NCBI GenBank assembly: GCA_964574815.1
Contig: CAZNPL010000040.1
Coordinates: 1-64,000 of the forward strand
Direction: 5' to 3'
DNA: 64,000 nucleotides
DNA from: CAZNPL01 sp964574815
GTDB lineage: Bacteria; Planctomycetota; Phycisphaerae; UBA1845
This document shows, in pieces, positions 25,289-32,655 of the stretch; within the stretch, counting starts at the first letter, position 1, and each line of letters starts with the position of its first letter. Below the pieces are notes generated by a model. The model did not search any database. It saw only the letters and a list, made by a program, of their open reading frames with translations, and was not told where the DNA came from. The position numbers and the translations under genes were made by a program.

Positions 25289-27706
25289 ATGCCGGGAGAA
25301 ATGGAATCAGGCCCCGCAACAGGCCGGCCCGGGAGACCACGCGCAAGAACAGCGGATCAGCTCCTCGATCCTCTCGCACCCTTGCACGTGCTCACGAGCC
25401 TGGAAGTGGGACCGCCGCGCGTCGAACGCAATCGCCTCACCGCTCCCTATCGGGTCACCCGCGACGATCAGACATTCGAAACCGAACTCGTCTACCGCTA
25501 CCAGGAGGACGTGTTCGACCCGAGCGATGTCGCATCGGTCAACGTCGCCTCCATGATCGCGGCCCAGGTCGCCCTGAACTACGGACTCTTCTGCGACGAG
25601 ATCGTGCTGCACGGTGCGTTCGACGAACCGGACCGCCGTTTTCTCATCGATATGGCCCGCAACACCGCACGTGAGATCTACGTCAAGAAGTTCCTGGAAC
25701 CCAACCCCTTCCTGCGAAGCCCGGCCGACAAGCTGCCGGCGATCAAGCGCGACGACTACCTCCACGCAAAACTCCAGTTCCCCGACAATGTCGTGCCGCC
25801 GCCGTCCCATAAAAATCCGACGCCCGCCTTCGATCGCGGCCGGCATCTGATTCTCTCGAGCGGCGGCAAGGACAGCCTCCTCTCTTTCGGCTTGCTCCGG
25901 GAATGCAACCTCGAGACGCATCCGGTTTTCATCAACGAATCCGGCAAGCACTGGTTCACCGCCCTGAACGCCCATCGCCATTTCGCACAGAACGTTCCCA
26001 ACACCGCCCGCGTTTGGACCAACGCCGATCGTGTCTTCGCCTGGATGCTCCGGCAACTGCCGTTCATCCGCCACGATTTCCTCAACGTGCGCTCCGACGA
26101 GTATCCCGTCCGCTTGTGGACCGTCGCGGTTTTCCTGTTCGGCGCGCTGCCCATCGCCCTGAAGCGCGGCACGGGCCGCATCATCATCGGCGATGAATAC
26201 GACACCACCGACCGAAGAGAGCACCAGGGCATCCCCCATTACAACGGCCTCTACGACCAGAGCCGCTACTTCGACAACGCCCTCACCCGCTACTACGCCC
26301 GCAAAGGCTGGGACGTCTCGCAATTCTCCATCGTGCGACCGCTCTCCGAACTCCTCATCGAAAAGACGCTTGTCGAGCGCTATCCCGAACTTTTCCGCCT
26401 CCAGATGTCCTGCCACGCCACGCACATGGACGGTGACCGCGCCCGACCCTGTGGCCAATGCGAAAAGTGCCGCCGCATCGTCGGTATGGTGACCGCCATC
26501 GGCGGCGACCCCACCCTGTGCGGATACACCCGCGAACAAATCGGAAAGTGCCTGACCACGCTTGTCGCCGAGGGCATCCACCAGGAAAAAGAGGGCGCCG
26601 AACATCTGGCGCATCTGCTGGCGCAGAAAGGCATGCTCAACGGCGACAGGATCGGCACGGCCCGCGCTCGCCCCCGCCCGCAGGTCCTGCAACTTCGCTT
26701 CGACCGCGAGCGGGCGCCCTTTGACTGGATACCCGTCGACCTCCGTGAGCCGCTGTTCCAAATCCTTTGCGAACACGCCGAAGGCGCCGTCCGCCGAAGC
26801 GGCAAGCTCTGGGTCGATGTCGACCTGATGTCCGACGCCGTCCTCGCACGCCCCTACCCATTCGAAACGCCCACACGAATGAAAGAAAGCAACGACTCCG
26901 TAACGCCGCCGGCCGATCGAGACCGCACGTTCATCCTCGGCAACCTGACCTGGCCCGAGGCACGAGAACGCTTCAAGAAGGTCGACGTCGCCATGCTGCC
27001 CGTCGGCGCCATCGAGCAACACGGCCCGCACCTGCCGCTGGACATCGATTCCTTCGACGCCCTGCACCTGGCCGAGCAGGTCGCGGCCGCCTGCACCGAC
27101 CCCAAGCCGTTCGTCCTGCCGCTGATCCCGTACGGCGTCTCGTATCACCACGACGACTTCGCCGGCACCATCAGCATCAGCAACGACACGCTCGCCCGAC
27201 TGGCCTACGACGTCGGCATGGCCGTCGCCCGTAACGGAATTACCAAGCTCATCATCGTCAATGGCCACGGCGGCAACGCCCCCACGCTGCACTTCGCCGC
27301 CCAGATGATCAACCGCGACGCCCGCATCTTCACCTGCGTGGACACCGGCGAGACCAGCGACGCCGACATTGCCGCCCTGATCGAAACCCCCAACGACGTA
27401 CACGCCGGCGAATACGAGACCAGCACCGCGCTGGCCAGCCGCCCCGAACTCGTTCAAATGCACAAGGCCCGCAAGAACGTGCCGCGCTTCTCCAGCAGGT
27501 ACCTCGAGTTCAGCTCGAAGCGAAGCGTCGACTGGTACGCCCGCACCGCCCGCCTCTCCAAGAGCGGCGTCATGGGCGACCCGTCCAAGGCCAGCCGTGA
27601 AAAAGGCGAGAAGATGTGGGCCATCATGATCCAAAACCTCGTCGAACTCGTCGAACACATCAAGACCATGAGCCTGGATGAAATCTACCAGCGAAACCGT
27701 TACTAA
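25289..27706 (+). CDS. PP-loop ATPase fused to creatininase-family amidohydrolase
   Basis: An 805-aa two-domain protein. The N-terminal half has the PP-loop LILSSGGKDSLLSFGLL (about 187-203), as in QueC and ATP-dependent adenylating enzymes. It also has a zinc-type triad PCGQCEKCRR (about 395) and a remote DEYDTTDRRE motif. The second half, from about residue 547, is a creatininase: VGAIEQHGPHLPLDIDSFDA, IIVNGHGGNAPT and DVHAGEYETS supply the metal ligands Glu, His and Asp. A PP-loop would activate a carboxylate with ATP; a creatininase would open or close an amide. The fusion implies both act on one substrate. Glutamate epimerases of the MurL type are also PP-loop-like and are a possible alternative. 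The ribosome binding site AAGGA is 9 nt before the ATG. Confidence 0.82.
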   Translation: MPGEMESGPATGRPGRPRARTADQLLDPLAPLHVLTSLEVGPPRVERNRLTAPYRVTRDDQTFETELVYRYQEDVFDPSDVASVNVASMIAAQVALNYGLFCDEIVLHGAFDEPDRRFLIDMARNTAREIYVKKFLEPNPFLRSPADKLPAIKRDDYLHAKLQFPDNVVPPPSHKNPTPAFDRGRHLILSSGGKDSLLSFGLLRECNLETHPVFINESGKHWFTALNAHRHFAQNVPNTARVWTNADRVFAWMLRQLPFIRHDFLNVRSDEYPVRLWTVAVFLFGALPIALKRGTGRIIIGDEYDTTDRREHQGIPHYNGLYDQSRYFDNALTRYYARKGWDVSQFSIVRPLSELLIEKTLVERYPELFRLQMSCHATHMDGDRARPCGQCEKCRRIVGMVTAIGGDPTLCGYTREQIGKCLTTLVAEGIHQEKEGAEHLAHLLAQKGMLNGDRIGTARARPRPQVLQLRFDRERAPFDWIPVDLREPLFQILCEHAEGAVRRSGKLWVDVDLMSDAVLARPYPFETPTRMKESNDSVTPPADRDRTFILGNLTWPEARERFKKVDVAMLPVGAIEQHGPHLPLDIDSFDALHLAEQVAAACTDPKPFVLPLIPYGVSYHHDDFAGTISISNDTLARLAYDVGMAVARNGITKLIIVNGHGGNAPTLHFAAQMINRDARIFTCVDTGETSDADIAALIETPNDVHAGEYETSTALASRPELVQMHKARKNVPRFSSRYLEFSSKRSVDWYARTARLSKSGVMGDPSKASREKGEKMWAIMIQNLVELVEHIKTMSLDEIYQRNRY

Positions 27707-27969
27707 AAGCAAGCGCCCGCCGGACGGGTGGCCCACCTCCTCCGGAGGAGGGTTCACAATTCACCCGAATCGCGCGCCACACTCACACCCGCCGGGTGCC
27801 ATGCCCACGCTCGCATGGGCATGCTTTATCATAATACATCAGCCGCGGCGGCGCGGGTGCCCCGTCCTTCGCGAAGCGAAGGGTGGGGGACGAACGCTTC
27901 CAGGGCGACCCATCACCCCACCCGATTCCACGATTCGAATCCCAATGACAATCCCCGGTTAGCTCAACA
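27707..27969. repeat. intergenic with three palindromic repeat elements
   Basis: Contains the perfect 16-bp palindrome CCTCCTCCGGAGGAGG (27736-27751); a hairpin with 8-bp arms CATGCCCA/TGGGCATG (27800-27823); and a hairpin with 13-nt arms beginning CCCCGTCCTTCGC (27860-27888). The last two recur elsewhere in the window (51072-51092 and 49442-49470). Confidence 0.75.
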
Positions 27970-29076
27970 ATGAAAATCACGAACATCGAAGCCTGGCCCG
28001 TCGAAATGAAGCTCGCCGAGCCCTACACCATAGCATACGAAAGCATCGACTCGACAACCAACATCTTCCTCCGCATCGAAACCGACCAGAACATCAACGG
28101 CCACGGATGCGCCGCCCCCGACGAACAGGTCACCGGCGAAACCCCCTCATCCACCCGGCAAACGCTCGCCGAAGTCGCCGGCCCCTGGCTCATCGGGCGC
28201 GACCCGCTGCGATACGCCCGGCTGCTCGAAGAACTCGCCGACCTCCTCCCCAACGCGCCCTCCGCACGCGCCGCGATCGACATGGCCGTCTTCGATATCC
28301 TCGGCAAGTTCAGTGGTCTTCCCGTCTGGAAGCTCCTGGGCGGCTACCGCACCCGCATCAAAACCAGCGTCACCATCGGCATCCTGCCGCTTGTCGAGAC
28401 GGTCGAACGTGCCAAATCGCTCATCGCCGACGGCTTCAAATGCCTCAAGCTCAAAGGCGGCGCCGACGTCGAAGACGACATCGCCCGGGTCCTCAAAGTC
28501 CGCGAGCTCGTCGGCCCGGGCGTCGAGATCCGGTTCGACGCCAACCAGGGCTACACCGTCGAGCAGGCGCTACATTTTATGAAAGAGACCCGACCGGCCA
28601 AACTCGAACTCGTCGAGCAGCCCACACCAAAAGGCCAGCCCGACCTGCTGGGCCGGGTCACAAGCCGCACGCCGCTACCGATCATGGCCGACGAAAGTCT
28701 CATGACGCTGCGCGACGCCTTCCGCCTCGCCCGGCGCGACCTGGCCGATATGGTGAACATCAAGCTCATGAAGGTCGGCGGCATCTTCGAGGCCCTCCAG
28801 ATCAACTCGGTCGCCCGATCCGCGAACCTGGAGGTCATGGTCGGTTGCATGGACGAGGCCGGCCTGGCCATCGCCGCCGGTCTCCACTTCGCGCTCTCCC
28901 GCCGTAACGTCGCCTACGCCGATCTCGACGGCCACCTCGATCTCATAGGCGATCCGACCCGCGATGCGGTCCGCCTGCAAAACGGCGTCCTCTTCCCCAA
29001 CAACTCTCCCGGCCTCGGATACCCCGCCCCGGCGGAGAGCACCGGCACAACCACCAGGCCGCGTGGCCGGAGCTGA
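27970..29076 (+). CDS. dipeptide epimerase-like enolase superfamily enzyme
   Basis: A 368-aa protein with the muconate-lactonizing subgroup pattern. Catalytic Lys are K160 and K162 (KCLKLKGG) and K268 (KLMKVGG); metal ligands are D190, E216 and D241. This set is that of L-Ala-D/L-Glu epimerases and of DgcA-type N-acetyl-Glu racemases. It reads in the same direction as the PLP-DUF1611-fusion genes, separated from them by 263 nt containing palindromes, so it may have its own promoter while belonging to the same pathway. The C-terminal 20 residues are unlike the family. Substrate: a dipeptide or N-acyl glutamate is most likely. Confidence 0.88.
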   Translation: MKITNIEAWPVEMKLAEPYTIAYESIDSTTNIFLRIETDQNINGHGCAAPDEQVTGETPSSTRQTLAEVAGPWLIGRDPLRYARLLEELADLLPNAPSARAAIDMAVFDILGKFSGLPVWKLLGGYRTRIKTSVTIGILPLVETVERAKSLIADGFKCLKLKGGADVEDDIARVLKVRELVGPGVEIRFDANQGYTVEQALHFMKETRPAKLELVEQPTPKGQPDLLGRVTSRTPLPIMADESLMTLRDAFRLARRDLADMVNIKLMKVGGIFEALQINSVARSANLEVMVGCMDEAGLAIAAGLHFALSRRNVAYADLDGHLDLIGDPTRDAVRLQNGVLFPNNSPGLGYPAPAESTGTTTRPRGRS

Positions 29077-29194
29077 TCGACCAAAGCGCGCCCGCGGCAT
29101 CCGGAACGAACACGCGTAGCCCAAAGACCGCTTCGACCTTGCAGCGTCGCCCCACCCGACCACCGGCCCGCGATCTCCGCATTGTGCGCTCCGG

Positions 29195-30700
29195 CTACTC
29201 CACGCGGTGGTACCTGTAGGCCCCGGCCTCGGTCGTGAAGGAAGTCGCGCGCCCGTCGTCGTCCACCGCAAACTCAATGACGTCCTCGACGTTCGCGCCC
29301 ATGTTCAACGCGTCCACGTGCGTCCGAAACGTTGTCGGGCCGATCCGTTCGAGCTCCGTCGTGGCACGCTCCAGGTCATCGACCTCAAGTCGAACGACCC
29401 GCAGACCGTCGCCCACCACGGCAACCCGCGCGTACTCCCCCCAGCGGTCCCGATACAACCCTTCGAAGCGGGCCAGGTCGGGATCCGGCTTGCCGCGCTT
29501 CTCAGCGGGCTCGGCCGCCTCGGCGATGGGACCGGCCACCAGTTGCATAACGCGCCTGGCCAACTCGCCGGCCGGCCCGTCGTCCGCGTTGATCAAGACG
29601 ATGACCGCGACCTTGCTCGCCGGATCGATCAGCAGGTTCGACTTGTACCCCGGCAGGCTTCCCCCGTGGCCGAGCAGGATGGTGTCATCGCGCCGGAAGA
29701 GAAACCAGCCGATGCCGTGCCCGCGGCTCCAGTCCGGGGCCAGCCAGCGCGGGCGGTGCATGTCGCGCAAGGACCAGCCGCTCAGCACGGGGCCGTCGTA
29801 GTTGTCGGAAGTCCTGAACTGCAACGACGCGAACTTCGCCAGATCGCGCACGCTCGTTACCACCCCCCCGGCGGCCAGCATGCCGCTGTTGTCCACCTGC
29901 TCCTCGACGGCCCGCGGCGCATCGGGGCGCCGGCGGCCGTAAGGCACGGCCAACCCGGGCCGGGTCTCGTCCCCATCGAGAAATCGCGAGTCGCTCATGC
30001 CCAGCGGCTCGAGCACGTGCTCTTCGACGTAGCGGGGGAACGCCGTTCCGGAGACTCTGCCCACCAGCAGCCCCGCAATCTGGAAGCCGTAGTTCGAGTA
30101 CTTCTGCCGAGTCTGCGGCTGCAGGGTCAACGGCGTTTCAGGCGTTGCAGCCCGCGTGCTTTCCGCATCAGGCCGGTAAAGCCGATCGAAGTCGGTGCCC
30201 GGCGTCTCGCGCTGCAGCCCGCCCGTATGCGTCAGCAGGTGCCAGACCCGCACCGGATGCTCCGGATCGGCGCCCTCAGGCTTGAACCACGGCAGGTGTT
30301 TGGCCACCGAATCGTCCAGCGACAGCTCACCGCGTTCGGCCAACTGCACCACCGCGGTGGCCGTAAACAGTTTCGAGATGGACGCCACACGGTAAAGCGT
30401 CCGATCCGTAGTCGCCACCTCTCCGGCCAGGTCGGCGAACCCATACCCCTGGCTCCAGATCAGCTCGTCCCCATGCACCACGCCAACGGCCATCCCCGGA
30501 AGGTCGTATTTAAGGAGCTGCCCCTCGAGCCAGATGTCCAGAAGCGCCAGCTTCTCCCGAACCGCCGGATCGCCCGCGACCGAACGCGCGTCCGGCGTGA
30601 CACTGCCGGGGCTGGTCACTGTATCCCCAGCCAGCAATCCCGATCCGCTGGAGGCAGCACAAATGCAAAGCAACAGGGCGATTTGTCGAATAAACATCAT
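29195..30700 (-). CDS. secreted serine hydrolase, beta-lactamase class C-like
   Basis: A 501-aa protein with a signal peptide (about residues 5-25, ending LLAGD). It has the SxxK motif in RVASISKLFTAT, YSN in KYSNYGFQIAG and HGG in LLGHGGSLPGYKSN. The last 120 residues form a beta-rich domain. Members include esterases and D-aminopeptidases. It is convergent with the epimerase (118 nt apart), so a shared function with the operon is only suggestive, though a periplasmic D-peptide hydrolase would fit. AGGA lies close to the ATG. Confidence 0.82.
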   Translation of the reverse strand: MMFIRQIALLLCICAASSGSGLLAGDTVTSPGSVTPDARSVAGDPAVREKLALLDIWLEGQLLKYDLPGMAVGVVHGDELIWSQGYGFADLAGEVATTDRTLYRVASISKLFTATAVVQLAERGELSLDDSVAKHLPWFKPEGADPEHPVRVWHLLTHTGGLQRETPGTDFDRLYRPDAESTRAATPETPLTLQPQTRQKYSNYGFQIAGLLVGRVSGTAFPRYVEEHVLEPLGMSDSRFLDGDETRPGLAVPYGRRRPDAPRAVEEQVDNSGMLAAGGVVTSVRDLAKFASLQFRTSDNYDGPVLSGWSLRDMHRPRWLAPDWSRGHGIGWFLFRRDDTILLGHGGSLPGYKSNLLIDPASKVAVIVLINADDGPAGELARRVMQLVAGPIAEAAEPAEKRGKPDPDLARFEGLYRDRWGEYARVAVVGDGLRVVRLEVDDLERATTELERIGPTTFRTHVDALNMGANVEDVIEFAVDDDGRATSFTTEAGAYRYHRVE

Positions 30701-31105
30701 GCGTTCCTTCTTTGACGTCTACCGATTCACGGCTGTCATAACGGCCGCATCTTCCGAGCCGCGACCGCCTTTCCGAGCCGCGACCGTGAGGGAGNNNNNN
30801 NNNNNNNNNNNNNNNNNNNNNNNNNNNNNNNNNNNNNNNNNNNNNNNNNNNNNNNNNNNNNNNNNNNNNNNNNNNNNNNNNNNNNNNNNNNNNNCGGACA
30901 GCCTTGTAACGACCCATCCAGCATTGCCGCGTATGCCATCCACACAAGCCGCGACCGCCTTTCCGAGCCGCGACCGTGAGGGAGCGGACAGCCTTGTAAC
31001 GACCCATCCAGCATTGCCGCGTATGCCATCCACACAAGCTGCGATTTCCTTTCCGAGCCGCGACCGTGAGGGAGCGGACAACCAACTGTGCTCTCCTCTC
31101 TCCTC
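30701..31105. repeat. tandem repeat array of 90-bp units broken by the assembly gap
   Basis: Units start at 30895, 30985 and 31075, so the period is 90 bp. Each full unit (30895-30984, 30985-31074) carries CCTTGTAACGACCCATCCAG near its start and ends in the dispersed repeat CCGAGCCGCGACCGTGAGGG. A partial unit lies at 30757-30794. A run of 100 N (30795-30894) sits inside the array and stands for a gap of unknown size, so the copy number is unknown. Confidence 0.85.
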
Positions 31106-31276
31106 TCAACGTTCTCCTTTCTGCTGTCCGGGGGATTCGGCCAGATCGTTCATGGCTTGCTGCAACCGATCGAGCACGTGCTCGGCGCGCCGAGCGCCGC
31201 CCTCTCGCAGCACGTAGGCCAGGATCTCGTCGAGGTCGTACGATGCCGGGCTGGAGAGGACGAATTGATTGCTCAT
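31106..31276 (-). pseudogene. ParE/RelE-like toxin, truncated
   Basis: A 56-aa frame beginning MSNQFVLSSPASYDLDEILA with ARRAEHVLDRLQQAMNDLAE. This matches the N-terminal two helices of ParE-type toxins, which are normally about 95-100 aa and carry catalytic or gyrase-binding residues further on. Translation stops just before the repeat array, which I infer displaced the C-terminal half. It begins 22 nt after the stop of the antitoxin-like gene. Confidence 0.6.
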
Positions 31277-31298
31277 GTCCCCGTTTTACACAGGACGT

Positions 31299-31499
31299 CT
31301 ACTCTGTGGTATCACACGGCGCGTGAATACGTGCTTTCATTCGGTCGAAAAACGCATCGCCGTCGATCGCGCCGCCTCGCTCCAGCGCGTCCAGCCCTTC
31401 CTGGATCTTCGCCTGAATCCGGGAACGGGCCTCATCGAGCAGCCCGGCCGCCAGCTTGGCTCGCGGCTCTGATTCGGGCGGTGGGTCCCGTTTGGTCAT
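31299..31499 (-). CDS. ParD-like antitoxin
   Basis: A 66-aa protein opening MTKRDPPPESEPRAKLAAGL, with a helix EARSRIQAKIQEGLDALERG and a tail ending in FDRMKARIHAPCDTTE. The tail pattern resembles the toxin-binding part of ParD/RelB-type antitoxins. It precedes the toxin remnant on the same strand. The ATG at 31499 is preferred over the longer frame to 31547, which runs toward the divergent promoter. No enzymatic motif is expected. Confidence 0.55.
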   Translation of the reverse strand: MTKRDPPPESEPRAKLAAGLLDEARSRIQAKIQEGLDALERGGAIDGDAFFDRMKARIHAPCDTTE

Positions 31500-31529
31500 C
31501 CCGGTCAGTGGTCCGCAGATCGCGCCGAA

Positions 31530-31565
31530 TTGACGCGCTGACCCCAATTAGGGTACAATTGTACC
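31530..31565 (+). promoter_or_regulatory. promoter with palindromic operator of the MNT/HEPN pair
   Basis: TTGACG (31530-31535), an 18-nt spacer and TACAAT (31554-31559) form a near-consensus promoter. The 14-bp perfect palindrome GGTACAATTGTACC (31552-31565) covers the -10 box. The ATG at 31570 is only a few bases after the expected start, so the mRNA is nearly leaderless. This layout fits repression by the gene's own N-terminal helix-turn-helix. Confidence 0.65.
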
Positions 31566-31569
31566 TGAA

Positions 31570-32241
31570 ATGGGTCCAGACGCAGACAACGGTCGCGACT
31601 TCGTCTCCCCGCTGGCGGCGGCCCTCTTTGGGAAAACGCGGCAGGCGGTGCTGGCGCTCCTCTTCGAGGATCCTGATCGGCGGTTCTACCTGCGGCAAGT
31701 TGTCAGGCTCGCCGGCGGCGGACACGGGGCCGTGCAGCGAGAACTGGCCTCGCTCGTCAGGAGCGGCATTCTGAATCGCAGCACCGAGGGCCACCAAGTC
31801 TACTACGAGGTCAATCGGAACTGCCCCATCTTCGAGGAACTCAGGGGGCTACTGCTCAAGACCGCCGGCGCTGCCGCCGTGCTTCGCGAGAGTCTGGCGG
31901 CGCTCGCCGAGAGAATCACGGTGGCGTTTGTGTATGGTTCGATGGCCGCCGGTCACGAGACGGCGGCCAGCGACATAGACGTCATGGTCATCGGTGAGGT
32001 TTCGTTCGGTGAAGTGGTCGAAGCCCTGCGACGTCCACATGAAATATTAGCACGTGAAGTTAATCCCACGGTCTATCCCCCGCCGGAGTTCCGTCGTAAG
32101 CTGAAGCAAGGGCATCATTTCGTCGGCACGGTGGCCGGCGGTCCCAAGGTTTTCCTGATCGGCTCTGAGAGTGACCTTACAAGACTGGTTGAAGGCGGGC
32201 TGGCTTCTGGAGCACAAGCCAAGCCGTCAGGAGATCGCTGA
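31570..32241 (+). CDS. helix-turn-helix MNT-domain nucleotidyltransferase (antitoxin type)
   Basis: A 223-aa protein. Residues about 15-75 form a winged helix (FYLRQVVRLAGGGHGAVQRE). Residues about 110-190 are a minimal nucleotidyltransferase with GSMAAGHETAASDIDVMVIG, the G-S-x9-D-x-D motif. In type VII systems MNT antitoxins AMPylate a HEPN toxin. The HEPN gene overlaps its 3' end by 71 bases in another frame. The N-terminal HTH could bind the palindrome on the -10 box. Confidence 0.8.
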   Translation: MGPDADNGRDFVSPLAAALFGKTRQAVLALLFEDPDRRFYLRQVVRLAGGGHGAVQRELASLVRSGILNRSTEGHQVYYEVNRNCPIFEELRGLLLKTAGAAAVLRESLAALAERITVAFVYGSMAAGHETAASDIDVMVIGEVSFGEVVEALRRPHEILAREVNPTVYPPPEFRRKLKQGHHFVGTVAGGPKVFLIGSESDLTRLVEGGLASGAQAKPSGDR

Positions 32242-32611
32242 CCTGTTCGGCGTGGCGGACCGTGATCTGGAGGATTGCCAGACGCCCGGACTGAGCGCCG
32301 ACTGGAAGCTCACTATTGCGTACAGAGCGGCCTTGAAGGCGGCCACCGCCGCGCTGGCCGCGTGCGGCTACCGTGCGGCGCGCCAGGCGCAGCACCATCG
32401 CGTGATTCACTCTCTGACTGAAACGATAGGCGCCGACGCCGGGCTTGTAGCGCGGCTCGACGCTTTCCGGAAGAAACGCAACATCGCCGATTACGAGCGG
32501 GCCGGTGCGGTATCGGAGCAGGAAGCTTCGGAGATGGTCACGTTGTCCGGGGAACTGTGCCGGGACGTTGGAGCTTGGCTTCGTCGGCAACATCCGGAAC
32601 TGCTGACGTAG
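32171..32611 (+). CDS. HEPN-domain protein (toxin type)
   Basis: A 146-aa four-helix protein: YRAALKAATAALAACGYR, HHRVIHSLTETIGADAG, and FRKKRNIADYERAGAVSEQE. Position of the usual R-x4-6-H RNase motif is occupied by RKKRNIADY with Tyr in place of His, so RNase activity is uncertain. The start lies inside the MNT gene, so expression is coupled. It ends 44 nt before the convergent beta-helix gene. Confidence 0.78.
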   Translation: MTLQDWLKAGWLLEHKPSRQEIADLFGVADRDLEDCQTPGLSADWKLTIAYRAALKAATAALAACGYRAARQAQHHRVIHSLTETIGADAGLVARLDAFRKKRNIADYERAGAVSEQEASEMVTLSGELCRDVGAWLRRQHPELLT

Positions 32612-32655
32612 GCGCACATGTCGGCGCGCCCGCGCAACATCCCGCCTCCACATGC

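Noticed and set aside
25307..27757. 816-codon frame antisense to the PP-loop-creatininase gene
   Set aside because: Shadow of a strongly supported gene with conserved motifs; the antisense translation is a Val/Gly/Ala-rich mirror without motifs.
29207..30715. 502-codon frame antisense to the serine hydrolase
   Set aside because: Shadow of a secreted hydrolase with intact SxxK, YSN and HGG motifs.
30757..31074. Possible CRISPR array
   Set aside because: Units are tandem 90-bp copies without distinct spacers, and no cas gene is near.
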